Positions 31,869-43,906 of a stretch of 64,000 nucleotides of DNA are shown here, piece after piece. Source of the stretch: Ctenosaura bakeri (taxonomy: Eukaryota > Chordata > Lepidosauria > Squamata > Iguanidae); assembly GCA_948474755.1 (NCBI GenBank), contig CAOLHI010000652.1, positions 62,001-126,000 on the forward strand, written 5' to 3'. Within the stretch, counting starts at the first letter, position 1; each line of letters opens with the position of its first letter. The notes beneath the pieces were generated by a model. It saw only the letters and a program-made list of their open reading frames with translations, had not been told where the DNA came from and ran no database searches. A program made the position numbers and the translations under genes.

Positions 31869-32262
31869 CATAGAATCATAGAAATCTAGAGTTGGAAGAG
31901 ACCCCAGGGGCCATCCAGTCCAACCCCCTGCCATGCAGGAACACCCTCAAAGCACTCCCGACAGATGGCCATCCAGCCTCTGCTTAAAAACCTCCAAAGA
32001 AGGAGGAGACTCCACCACACTCCATGGAGGCAGCAGATTCCACTGCCGGACAGCCCTGACCGTCAGGAAGTTCTTCCTGAGGTTCAGGTGGAATCTCCTT
32101 TCCTGCAGCTTGAATCCATTGCTCCTTGTCCTGGTCTCTGGAGCAGCAGAAAACAAGCCCTCTCCCTCCTCTACGTGGCATCCCTTCCAATATTTAAACA
32201 TGGCTCTCATGTCCCCTCTTAACCTTCTCTTCTGCAGACTAAACATACCCAGCTCTCTAAGT
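31869..32262 (-). mobile_element. CR1 LINE 3' end, inserted in a 5S-SINE
   Basis: Reverse strand: [45 protein letters not shown], tail ATAGAATCATAGAAATC. High similarity to the copies at 22294 and 27698. Confidence 0.88.
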
Positions 32263-32291
32263 CTAACCTCTTTCTTAATCAAGGAATCCTC

Positions 32292-32605
32292 CATGGAAGT
32301 TAAAAGTTCTCGATAGGATAGAGATGGAAAAATTAGCATCTTCTTTGAAGAATAAGTCTATCCAGAACTTTGAGAAAGAATGGACAGGGATATTGGATTG
32401 GGTAAGGATATAAATCTATAAGAAATCAAAGAAGAAATAATGGAATTGTTCTTCTACATCAATAATGCAATAATATAATTGTTCTTCTCTCTGTAAAATG
32501 GAAATTATGTTTGTATGGAATGGAAAGGAGCAATCTCAACTGTAAGATTTAAGCATGGCAGTCTGGAGGGGGGTATTTTCGAGGTTAAACTTTTAATAAA
32601 ACTTA
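32292..32605 (+). mobile_element. L1-type LINE 3' end with 15-bp target-site duplication
   Basis: AATCAAGGAATCCTC occurs at 32277..32291 and again at 32606..32620, flanking the insert exactly. One frame reads KNKSIQNFEKEWTGILDWVR, like the L1 ORF2 C-terminus, followed by a 3' UTR and AATAAAACTT end. Confidence 0.8.
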
Positions 32606-32640
32606 AATCAAGGAATCCTCAGAGGTGTTTTTAGCCATGT

Positions 32641-32870
32641 GTGTGCTTCGAAGTCACCTCTCAGCTGATGGCAACACCATGAATTTTATAGGGATTTTTT
32701 AGGCAAGGAATCCTCCGAGGTGGTTTTGCCAGGTCCTTCCTCTGAAATAGAGCCGACACCACCTGGAAATCATTTGCAGTCCCCCAGCCAAGTACTTACC
32801 AGAGCTGACCCTGCTTAGCTTCCAAGATCAGATGGGATCTGGGGATTTTGATGCATATTGTCCTCTTGGA
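32641..32870 (-). repeat. 5S rRNA-derived SINE (SINE3)
   Basis: Reverse strand: AGATCCCATCTGATCTTGG, AAGCTAAGCAGGGTCAGC, GGTAAGTACTTGGCTGGG, then the body GGAATCCTCCGAGG inverted. It ends where a CR1 begins. Confidence 0.85.
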
Positions 32871-32879
32871 CAGTTCTTG

Positions 32880-33485
32880 GACAATGCAATTCTCGACTGC
32901 ATCCATAGGAGTCTGGTGTCTAGATCGAGGGAGGTACTGGCACCACTCTACTCTGCTTTGGTTAGACCCCATCTTGAATACTGTGTCCAGTTCTGGGCAC
33001 CCCAATTCAAGAAGGACATGGTCAAGCTGGAGCAAGTCCAGAGGAGGGCGACCAAAATGGTGAGAGACCTGGAAGCCATGAAGCCCTCTGAGGACAGACT
33101 TAGAGAGCTGGGTATGTTTAGTCTGCAGAAGAGAAGGTGAAGAGGGGAAATGAGAGCCATGTTTAAATATCTGAAGGAATGCCACGTAGAGGAAGGAGAG
33201 GGCTTGTTTTCTGCTGCTCCAGAGACCAGGACAAGGAGCAATGGATTCAAGCTGCAGGAAAGGAGATTCCAGCTGAACCTCAGGAAGAACTTCCTGACAG
33301 TCAGGGCTGTCCGGCAGTGGAATCTGCTGCCCCGGAGTGTAGTGGAGGCTCCTTCCTTGGAGGTTTTTAAGCAGAGGTTGGATGGCCATCTGTCGGGAGT
33401 GCTTTGAGGGTGTTCCTGCATGGCAGGGGGTTGGACTGGATGGCCCCTGGAGTCTCTTCCAACTCTATGATTTCTATGATTCTAT
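32880..33485 (+). mobile_element. CR1 LINE 3' end, young
   Basis: [20 protein letters not shown] to [15 protein letters not shown], then the tail TTCCAACTCTATGATTTC. One stop (KRRxR at about 33139). Flanked on both sides by reverse-oriented 5S-SINEs. Confidence 0.9.
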
Positions 33486-33486
33486 G

Positions 33487-33690
33487 CATAACTTATGGAG
33501 AGTCCCATGGATTTCATTAAGGTTTTCTTAGGAAGTGAATACTCAGAGATGGCTTTTCTAGTTCCTTCCCCTGAGAAGTAGCCTACAGAACCTGGTATTC
33601 CTTGCCAGTCTCATCTAAATACTAACTGAGGTTCACCCTGGTTAGCTTCCAAGATTAGACAAGATCTGGTGCCTTTGGGGTACTGAGAAT
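33487..33690 (-). repeat. 5S rRNA-derived SINE (SINE3), degraded
   Basis: Reverse strand: AGATCTTGTCTAATCTTGG, AAGCTAACCAGGGTGAACC, AGTTAGTATTTAGATGAGAC, with the body CTTAGGAAGTGAATACTCAG inverted. Confidence 0.75.
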
Positions 33691-33699
33691 AACTCCACC

Positions 33700-34945
33700 C
33701 TCCATGTCCGCAGAAAAAGGGAAAACAAGGAAATGATAGGATCACTACGTGGAGAAGGTGACCAATTAATAACGGGGGGGGGGAGGTGAGAAGGCAGAAC
33801 TACTTAATACTTTCTTTGCCTCAGTTTTCTCCCAAAAGGATAGATGTACCCAACCTGGGGTGTGGGGGGCAGGTGAGGAAGCAAGGGAAATGCAGCACAG
33901 AATAGATCGAGAAAGTAGTACAGGAATATCTGGCTAAACTAGATGAATTCAAGTCCCCAGGGCCAGATGAATTACATCCAAGGATATTAAGAGAACTGGC
34001 AGAAGTAATTTCTGAACCACTTGCAATAATCTTTCAGAACTCTTGGAGAACAGGAGAAGTCCCAGCAGACTGGAGGAGGGCAAAGGTCATCCCCATCTTC
34101 AAAAAGGGGAAAAAAGAGGACCCTAATAATTATCGCCCACTCAGCCTGACATCAATACCAGGAAAGATCCTAGAGCAGATCATTAAACAGTCAGTTTGTA
34201 ATTACTTAGAAAGCAATGCCGTAATCACTAAAAGCCAGCATGGATTTCTCAGAAATAAGTCATGCCAGACTAGTCTTATCTAGGAGCCTTGGTAGATCAC
34301 AAGCTGAACATGAGTCAGCAGTGTGACATGGCAGCCAAGAAAGCCAACATGATTCTTGGTTGCATCAATAGGAGTATGGTGTCTAGATCGAGGGAGGTAC
34401 TGGTACCACTCTACTCTGCTTTGGTTAGACCCCATCTTGAATACTGTGCCCAGTTCTGCGCATCTCAACTCAAGAAGGATGTCGACAAGCTGGAACGTGT
34501 TGAGAGGAGGGTGACCAAAATGGTGAAGGGTCTGGAAGCCATGAAGCCCTGTGAGGAGCATCTTAGGGAGCTAGGTATGTTTAGTCTGCAGAAGAGAGGG
34601 GACATGATAGCCATGTTTAAATATTTGAAGGGATGTCATGCTGAGAAGGGAGTGGGCTTGCTTTCTGCTGCTCCAGAGACTAGGACAAGGAGCAATGGAT
34701 TCAAGCTGCAGGAAAGGAGATTCCACGTGAACCTCAGGTAGAACTTCCTGACGGTCAGAGCTGTCCAACAGTGGAATCTGCTGCCTCGGAGTGTAGTGGA
34801 GTCTCCTTCCTTGGAGGTTTTTAAGTAGAGGCTGGATGGCCATCTGTCAAAGGGAGTGCTTTGAGGGTGTTCCTGCATGGCAGGGAGTTGGACTGGATGG
34901 CCCCTGGGGCCTCTTCCAACTCTACGATTCTATGATTCTATGTTA
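33700..34945 (+). mobile_element. CR1 LINE spanning RT fingers and C-terminus, central RT deleted
   Basis: Left part: FKSPGPDELHPRILRELAEV, WRTGEVPADWRRAKVIPIFK, YRPLSLTSIPGKILEQIIKQ, QHGFLRNKSCQT. At about 34280 it jumps to [18 protein letters not shown], omitting the catalytic YADD/FADD region. The join shares ATCT with both parent sequences. The tail ends CTACGATTCTATGATTCTATG. Confidence 0.9.
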
Positions 34946-35089
34946 TTCCTGGGAAAAGAGTGTGCTACTTGATGCCCAGGATATGTACCCAATCCATCTC
35001 TGGGCAGCACCTTGGAGAGGAACTTTACAGTCTGAAGCAAAACCGTAAGTGGATTTAGTGCCCACCTGACATGGGAACCAATAGTTATA

Positions 35090-35560
35090 GGGAGCATTGG
35101 ACTCCCCTGCTGCAGTTTCTCTACTGGGTGATGGTCCATTTCCAGACACAGTTCAACATGCTGGTTATGAGCTACAAAACTCTGTTTAGGTCAGGTCCAG
35201 GCTGTCATCCTGTGTGACCCTGCCTGTGCCTTGGGATCTTCTAGGGAGGCCTTTCTTGCTGTCCCAACACCTCACAGGTGCATCTGGTAGGAACACAGGA
35301 GGCAGAGCCTCCTTAGTGGCTGTTCCCAGGCTCTCTGGGACTCCCTTCCCAAACTGGCACCCTCCTTGCTGTCTTTCCACACACAGATTAAGTTGTTCGT
35401 TTGTATGCTTAAAAATTGGCAGCCCTTTGAAAACCAAAGGAACTGAGGCCTGCAGAATTGTACTGTCTATCCATGTTTTATTTGTGGATTTTAATAGCTA
35501 TGTTTTTAATTTTATGGGTAGCTGAATGATATTTTTAACTTCTGCATTTGGCATAGTTCT
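35090..35560 (+). mobile_element. L2-type LINE 3' end
   Basis: Reads YWVMVHFQTQFNMLVMSYKT, fitting the HWLPVxxRIxFKxLxxxYK motif of L2 C-termini. GCSQALWDSLPKLAPS and a T-rich 3' UTR follow. Strongly diverged. Confidence 0.6.
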
Positions 35561-35567
35561 CAACTGT

Positions 35568-35747
35568 GGCCATTTCCTCACTAGCCTGTTATAGCGCGAT
35601 GATTCCACTTTCAACCTCCTCTGGAATCCTGGGGTTTGCAGTTTCGGGAGGGGCCAGCCGGCCCCTCCCGAAACTGCAAACCCCAGGATTCCAGAGGAGG
35701 TTGAAAGTGGAATTATCACGCTATAACAGGCTAGTGAGGAAATGGCT
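35568..35747. mobile_element. 180-bp hairpin MITE, near-perfect
   Basis: Loop AGCC. Both arms carry TTTCCTCAC at the tip and CCTCCTCTGG inside. The same 60-odd codons are open on both strands because the element is self-complementary. Confidence 0.88.
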
Positions 35748-35749
35748 AC

Positions 35750-36515
35750 ACGTTTACCTTTCATAAGCCATCTTGAGCTGCAAATTGGGAAGAGGCAGGA
35801 TCATCACCAATCATCGTTGCCACCAACACAGCCACCCCTGGCCCCAATGTTTGCAACCAGGGATTAAATCAGGGGCCAGAAGCAACCCTATCCAAATATT
35901 TCCCTACACTTGCCATTCTGTCCGTACATGGATGTTCAAAGCCAAATTTCTGCAAAAACCTGACTGTGGTGCAAGATGAAAGCATGCAGCCTTCTAGGAA
36001 TTTTCCCTTCTATTCCCTGTGGATTTGCATATTTCTGTCTGTGGCAATGAGGAGGAGGAGGATTGCAGGCTGGGCCTCCTCTGACTCATCTTCATGTGGT
36101 TTCCCTCTTCCCAGGAAGGTTCTGGCGGTGTGAAAGGGAACTGACAGTGAAACCACATTTTGCTCCGGGAGCGGAGACGGCTGATCATTTCTGATTAATC
36201 CAGATCTCGCCTTTTTAGTGTTCGGCTCCTGGCCTGTCATGTTATCCCTGAGATGGATGCGGGGAGGAGGGAAGACAGATGAGGTGGGGAATACTGATGG
36301 CACCCACAGTGGGAGGGGGCACCTAAATCGGTGGATCTTGAGAGCTGGAGGAGATCTGTGGGAAAGCATTCAGGGAGGAAGCCGCTCCAGGCAGCTATTT
36401 GGAGAGGGAAAACCAAGATGCTGTTCGGTCTGGTTTGGATCTACTTCCAGGGCAGAGCTTGGAAAGGGGGATTTTTTCAGATTACAATTCAGAGGCTGCA
36501 GTCCTGCATTGTTGT
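35750..36515. other. Unique block, possible conserved noncoding DNA
   Basis: 36030..36240 contains TTTCTGATTAATCCAGATC (an OTX-type TAATCC), GAAACCACATTTTGC (RUNX-like) and other unique text. No coding exon recognised. Confidence 0.3.
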
Positions 36516-36517
36516 GG

Positions 36518-36650
36518 TGGTTCTTGCTGGGTGCCTTCATGTTCTTTCTGACTTAGGGTGACTCTAAGGTAAACTCGTCTTGGGGTTTTCTGGGGCTGAG
36601 AGTGTGTGACATGCCCAAGGTCACCCAGTGACCTTCCATGGCCATTGACT
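36518..36650 (-). repeat. CORE-type SINE fragment
   Basis: Reverse orientation: GGTGCCTTCATGTTCTTTC, GGGTGACTCTAAGG, GACATGCCCAAGGTCACCC. The head is replaced by the hairpin MITE at 36655. Confidence 0.65.
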
Positions 36651-36654
36651 CATG

Positions 36655-36834
36655 GGCCATTTCCGCACGAGTCCGTTATAGCGCTATGATTCCACTTGCA
36701 ACCTCCTATGGAATCCTGGGGTTTGCAGTTTCGGGAGGGGCTGACTGGCCCCTCCGAAAACTGCAAACCCCAGGATTCCATAGGAGGTTGCAAGTGGAAT
36801 CATAGCGCTATAACAGTCCAGTGCAGAATGGGTC
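36655..36834. mobile_element. 180-bp hairpin MITE, arm-shared CACTTGCAACCTCC
   Basis: Loop GACT. Both arms have CCACTTGCAACCTCCTATGG. Outer right end eroded to GCAGAATGGGTC. Confidence 0.85.
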
Positions 36835-37129
36835 TTAGCCATGCAGTGGTGCTTTTGTGGCCATTGGGTGAGGGACACATCCACCTCGTGGTTGCATAAA
36901 TGGAGTTTCACAAGTGTAACCATTTCATGCGTATTTGTGCATTCTTGGATGGTGCTTAACTGTCCATTAGTGATTTCAGCACCCCACTCGATTCCCTGGG
37001 GTTGCAGAAAGGGACCTGTGTACTATTTTCTGCACAGCTGAGACTAGCTGGAGGGTGGGTTGTTGTCACGCAGGGCGCTGGAACAGCAGCTCAGAGCTGC
37101 AGGAGGAATTCTCCATCCAATCTTCCCAG

Positions 37130-37380
37130 CACATCTCTCAATCTCAGCAACACGCTGAAGATGATTTCCCCAACAATAGACGACTTGTCTGTGTTATTTA
37201 GTCAAGAGCAATTGCCGTCTTAATTGCATATTCTCAAGATAACACCTGCATTGAGTTACTGTAGTATTTATTTTAATTGGCTAATTGATTAATCATTTGA
37301 AAGAAGATCGCTAATTAACTGAAGGATCTTTAATTGGTTGACAGCTCCGATTTTTAATTGTGTGAGGAATGTAAAAAGAA
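37130..37380. promoter_or_regulatory. Homeodomain-site-dense unique block, enhancer candidate
   Basis: Within 250 bp of repeat-free sequence: GTCTTAATTGCATATTC (octamer-like), TTTTAATTGGCTAATTGATT with AATCATTTG directly after it, CGCTAATTAACTG, CTTTAATTGGTTGAC and TTTTTAATTGTG. That is at least seven TAAT/ATTA cores, unlike any of the surrounding repeats. It lies about 3.1 kb upstream of VSTM2L exon 40462, in its intron or flank. Function is inference from motif density. Confidence 0.4.
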
Positions 37381-37469
37381 GAGGAACGGGAAAGGAGAGC
37401 ATGTGTGCACCCCACCAAAATTTAATCTCAAACTTGGTAAATTGCAGAATAGAGTCTGTGGGCTGTGGG

Positions 37470-37546
37470 AAGCTGCAAACCCCAGGATTCCATAGGAGGT
37501 TGAAAGTGGAGTCATTGCACTATAACAGACTTGTCTGGAAATGGCC
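37470..37546. mobile_element. Single right arm of a hairpin MITE
   Basis: GCTGCAAACCCCAGGATTCC to TGTCTGGAAATGGCC; no left arm. Confidence 0.7.
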
Positions 37547-37549
37547 ACG

Positions 37550-38106
37550 GATAAATAGACCCAGGATTTCAGAGTAAATTTTTGGATTAAAATTTCTTAA
37601 TTTATAGTCTAGTACATATATATATATGGCAAATACAGTAGTTCTGCATGAGGAACTACACTGTGCTGAGACGCTTTACCAGATCAGCTGTAACACTTCT
37701 GAAGCCACCCCTGCCATCACATACCCATGGCTATTTGTGCCTGGAGAAGAGTTATGGGGGGATCTTCTCTGAGCAGCCCAACTCTGTGATTTTAAAGGAC
37801 CAGGGTTGCCAGCTGACCAAAACGTAGGGCTGAGTCTGCTCTCATGCTTTTAACCACAGCTTGAGACATGCAGGAATCAGCATAGAGACACACCTTCTTG
37901 CCTTTGCCATGTTGCAGAGCAGTGAGCTCGGTCCTGCCACCGGCATTTGGGTTCTACAGTCCTTGCCACACCATGGCCAAACATTGGCACCTGTCCATTG
38001 ACATAAACAGGGATGTTCTGTCTTCTGCCAGTCCTGCTACCTGCTTTGTGTTTTAGCCTGGCAGTTAGAGGATGAGGAGCGGCTGGGGTCACACTGTTAC
38101 CCTGTA
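37550..38106. other. No gene seen
   Basis: A short (TA)n at about 37617..37628, otherwise unrecognised unique sequence. Confidence 0.35.
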
Positions 38107-39189
38107 TGTTGGGGGTCCCGGGAGGGGCACCCAAATAACCAAATAAAAGCACAAGATGAGGAAATTAAGCTCGAGCACTCTCTTAAGCTAACGAGAGGCA
38201 GGGTAACTTCAACTAGGATCTTTAACCCTATGTAGACAGCGTTGGGTCAGAGAGCGGCTAGACAAGACTTTGAAGTAACAAATAATATTTTATTGCAGAC
38301 AAGCAACACGAAAGACAAGACATACACTAGCTAACTGAGAAATAGAAATGGAGAGCTTTGGGGAATGGGTAATACAGCACCTGGTCTTGAAGTCCTGGAG
38401 AGGAGATGGGGTTGCAGGGATGGAAGCTCAGCATGGTTCGCTGAGGGGAGTTCACTGCACACACCGACAACAAGGCGGGATGGAAGTCCAAAGTGTTCCA
38501 AGGAAGTCCCAAAAATGGGGACCTTTTATAGGATGGATTTTACCTACAGGCTATGCCATGATCGGTGAGAACAAAGGAAATTTGGAGCTGGACAAAGGAG
38601 TTGGAAAAGGTCAAGTTTTGCAAGATGAGCTTAGCGCTTGATGACAATAGTATGGCCCAACCTAAAGGAATGGCTCGGCTCTTGGCCGTGCGGCTTTGTG
38701 TAGAGTCGCGCCAAGCAGAGCCGGTTTGCAGGAAGGTTTGTCCCTTAAGCATCGGAGAGGCTTAAATTGCCTGCCTGAATGGGGTTTTGGAATGTACAAC
38801 CATTAACGGCCGCGCCCATATGTGCTTGTCCAGGGGGCCTCTGCAAACATGTGGAGTAGGGTGGCAGAGAAAGGTCAAGCAAAGGCCAAATTATTTGATA
38901 TCAAAAGGATATCTAGTGCTCTCACCAGACATATCATAACCGTGATAACAACACCAGGGAAGCAAACCTTTGTCTTATCAACACCCTTGTGCTGTTCTCC
39001 TGTTTGGATGGGAGCTGGATCGCACCCATGCCATTCTGTGTCCTTTGGTTCTGGGGACCCATCTTTTACCTGACTTGCCCTGGGAAGTTATACACGCCAG
39101 ACAGGGGAACCATTGTCCAGACAAGGGGATCTGGAGCATTTGCCCTGGAATAGTCTGAGCCTGCTGGGAAGGAATGCTGGAAACCAACA
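38107..39189 (-). mobile_element. Probable solo LTR of a retroelement
   Basis: Bounded by TGTTGG at 38107 and CCAACA ending at 39189. Reverse-strand reading places a TATAAAAGG box at 38530..38522 and an AATAAA signal at 38293..38288, about 235 bp apart, as in a U3-R-U5 arrangement. No primer-binding site or internal coding region adjoins, and I see no clean target-site duplication, so the boundaries are tentative. Superfamily not assigned. Confidence 0.5.
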
Positions 39190-40991
<1,802 letters not shown>

Positions 40992-41159
40992 AAATTGTCA
41001 TCCCTCCCTTTCCATTTTTTCTTTCTGCAAGCCCTGGACCTCCTCCCAGTCCGGGTGGAGGGAGGCTTTGAAGAATTCAAATATGATGCAATCATTAAGG
41101 ACTGGGATATTATCATATTACATTTTGAGAACATTTGGAAAAGTTTAAAGGTGGCTCAT

Positions 41160-41700
41160 TTTGAATTTTGATTCCGAAGGGTTTTTTCCCCCTTAATTTT
41201 ATATAACTATACCAATATCTTGATATAATAAATATGTAAATAATTATATCACTATCTGGCGTAGGAAAGAAAGTCGAGCTAAGTAGATTCTGCAATTTAT
41301 AGATAAATTGAGATGACTTAGATAATTGGTAAAGAAAGCAATGATATTACCATACCAGGTACAGGAGGAAGTTAGGAACAGGTGTGAGAAATGAACGCTT
41401 TCTGACTGTTTTCCTTTTTTATTCTTCTATATTCTTCGTATTCTTTTGTCTTAATGGCCATTTCCGCACTAGCCTGTTATAGCGCGATGATTGCACTTTC
41501 AACATCCTCTGTAATCCTGGGGTTTGCAGGTTCAGGAGGGGCCAGGCGGCCCCTCCCGAAACTGCAAACCCCAGGATTACAGAGGATGTTGAAAGTAGAA
41601 TCATCGCGCTATAACAGGCTAGTGCGGAAATGGCCAATGTTTGATAATGTTCTTCTTCTTTTGATTTGAATGTGTGTATACGTTCTTCAAGATTTTGTTA
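41160..41700 (+). other. AT-rich sequence, possibly an L1 3' end, holding a MITE
   Basis: Low-GC block (ATAATAAATATGTAAATAA) continuing on both sides of the MITE at 41456 and ending ATAATTAAAACAAAAAAG. Its composition and tail resemble the L1 3' ends at 49745 and 58060, but no coding motif is clear. Confidence 0.3.
41456..41635. mobile_element. 180-bp hairpin MITE, TSD AAT, arm-shared CTGTAATCC
   Basis: AAT at 41453..41455 and 41636..41638. Loop AGGC. Both arms have CTCTGTAATCC where every other copy has GGAATCC-type text. Strong case of within-copy arm concordance. Confidence 0.92.
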
Positions 41701-41830
41701 AATAATTAAAACAAAAAAGAATTTGCCCCAGGATTCCAGGTTTTTTGCCAGGAAAGGCCGGGTGGTGGTTAAATATTGGAGTATAGTGGCTAGAGGCTGT
41801 TAGCCATTCTTGGCTCCTGTGAGGAAGGGT

Positions 41831-41832
41831 GA

Positions 41833-41874
<42 letters not shown>
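41831..41874 (+). repeat. (GAT)n microsatellite
   Basis: About 14 uninterrupted GAT/ATG units. Confidence 0.95.
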
Positions 41875-41875
<1 letters not shown>

Positions 41876-41969
41876 GGTGATGGCAATTGCAACTGCAGGA
41901 GAAATGTATCACCAGGATCAGCATCATTGCATAGAGCAGTCGTGGGAGTCATGCAGTTCTCCAGACATT

Positions 41970-42132
41970 GGCCATTTCCGCACTAGCCTCTTATAGTGGG
42001 ATGATTCCACTTTCAACATCCTCTGGAATCCTGGGAGGTCGGCCGGCCCCTCCCGAAACTGCAAACCCCAGGATTCCAGAGGATGTTGAAAGTGGAATCA
42101 TCCCACTATAAGTTGCTAGTGCAGAAATGGTC
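41970..42132. mobile_element. Hairpin MITE, TSD ATT, shortened left inner arm
   Basis: ATT at 41967..41969 and 42133..42135. Both arms share TATAGTGGGATGATTCC, a GTGGGATG variant not typical of the family. The left arm lost GGTTTGCAG. Confidence 0.85.
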
Positions 42133-42135
42133 ATT

Positions 42136-42389
42136 GTTAGGATTGCAGCTGCCATCACCACCTTAACCATTATGCCCAATGTTTGTGGATGCTGGGAGTT
42201 GCAATCCAACAGTATCTGGAGGCCCACGAGGAATGTGCAAGATTTTTTTTAAATAAGAAAACACTTTTATTCATTTTCTGTATTTAAAAGACCTCAGTCA
42301 TGACATTATTCATTTATTTAAATTGCATTCCATTTAACTATATTTATTTTCATTGTTAATGTGCTCTCTGCCCCTTCTCTCTCTTTCTA

Positions 42390-42422
<33 letters not shown>

Positions 42423-42648
42423 CTTTTGTTGTTTCTGTTTAATGTGGTAAAAATAGCAGCACCGCATTCATTTTGTTCTCCCTGGATACCCCCAGTCATT
42501 TTCCATTTCCCAGTGCATGGAAGGGGGCATTGAGGGAAATGGAGGCAGCTCCCCCACCCCAAATGCCCCCCCCCAGACAGCTGTCCCTTTTGGTGGAGTG
42601 CCCTCAAATGATGCAGAATTCATAGCACCATAAATCGAAGTATATCAT
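42136..42648. other. No gene seen; includes (CT)n(CA)n
   Basis: AT-rich 42240..42350 (TTTTTTTTAAATAAG), a compound microsatellite at about 42389..42420, then unique sequence. Confidence 0.4.
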
Positions 42649-42786
42649 CATTCCTTGGAGGTTTTTAAGCAGAGGCTGGATGGCCATCTGTCGGGATTGA
42701 TTTGAGGGTGTTCCTGCATGGCAGGGGGTTGGACTGGATGGCCCCTGGGGTCTCTTCCAACTCTGAATTTCTATGATTCTGTGATC
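42649..42786 (+). mobile_element. CR1 LINE tail
   Basis: TTGGAGGTTTTTAAGCAGAG, GGCTGGATGGCCATCTGTC to CTATGATTCTGTGATC. Only the last 138 bp. Confidence 0.85.
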
Positions 42787-43906
42787 AAATGGGACCGCAA
42801 TAGATCCAATTGTTCATTCATTGTAATGGGAGAGGAGCACGTGACCCTCCGGCCATCACAGATCCCCTCCTTTTCCCATCATCCTCAGCCACCATAGCCA
42901 AGCTGATGGGAGCTGTAGTCCAGCAAAATCCAGAGGACCACAGATTGATCACTGGGATTTCACACAGGGAAGGTGCCATCGTCCAGGTTGAACATGTGGG
43001 GTGAAAAATCCCAAGTTCAAATCTTGCCGCTGCTACATATTTTCTTGGCGGCCACTGGCAAGATTTTCTTCTCTTTCCCCAGTCCCCCCAGGCCTCCTTC
43101 CCCCTTCTGTGTCTGCACTATCACGGGGGCAGGGGACAATCTTTAGTCTACCTGACAGGGCTGCATATAAGGGGCACTAAGAACGTACACCAAAAGTGCC
43201 CAAAATGGGCAATTCAAATGCTCCCTTTTGATTCTTAGGGCTCATTGGCACAGGATGATTTTGCACCCTGATGCACGCACACACACACACACACACACGC
43301 ATGCACTACCATGGACCTCTCCCCCCAAAATATTTTAAAAGCCAGTTGCAAAGCATGGAAAATCTCTTGCCAAGAGAAGTGCAAGGTTATGGTATAGAGC
43401 AATGGCAGATAAAAGGAGAGCACTCTCCATAAAATACACTTTCATGGTTAGAGCAATAACGAGTTAAAGGCCCAATTCCAGTTAAAAGCCAAAAACCTGT
43501 ATTAATAAAAGGGCCTTTGCCAGCCTGCTTGCGCGAGGGAGTTCCACAATGTGCCCACACTAAGGATGCACTTATGCACCCTTTGAGAATGCATAACCGC
43601 TGTGCAGCTGCTTTTACACCAGTGTAGTGCTCCAACAAGTTTCTGGCCTATGTAAATATTAAGAGTGTTGTTAGTTTCTCTTCCATTAATAACCAGCAAT
43701 TGCAGGAACCCCATGACCTGATCAGGAAATGATGGCATTTTCATCCAGCTGTCCCACCCCTTCCCACAGCAGAACATAGCTCTCTCCCTATATATTTTAA
43801 AAGCCAGTTGTCAGGCACAGGTGGGCATCTTTACGTTGGCATAAAGCTACCTTACATGTCCTATGTCTCTTTTGGGTTGCTGTGGAAGATTGCCTTCCTC
43901 TCTCTG
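42787..43906. other. No gene seen; includes a (CA)n at about 43274..43299
   Basis: Unique-looking sequence; AGCTGATGGGAGCTGTAGTC at about 42901 looks like an old dispersed repeat. No domain or splice pattern seen. Confidence 0.35.

Larger units (their letters stand above)
31822..32640 (-). repeat. Broken 5S-SINE 3' part holding CR1 and L1 insertions
   Basis: ATGCCTTCAAGTTGCTGGTG (31827) and TCAAGGAATCCTCAGAGGTG (32608) are the body of the SINE3 family on the reverse strand. A CR1 (31869..32262) and an L1 piece (32292..32605) separate them. Confidence 0.6.

Noticed and set aside
35498..35766. Repeated 60 to 80-codon frames reading AISALACYSAMIPLSTSSGI on both strands at many places
   Set aside because: They are translations of the hairpin MITE. 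Because it is self-complementary, the same peptide appears on both strands; there is no start, codon or splice support for a gene.
41831..41874. Coding poly-amino-acid tract from (GAT)n
   Set aside because: Simple microsatellite in intronic sequence with no surrounding exon.
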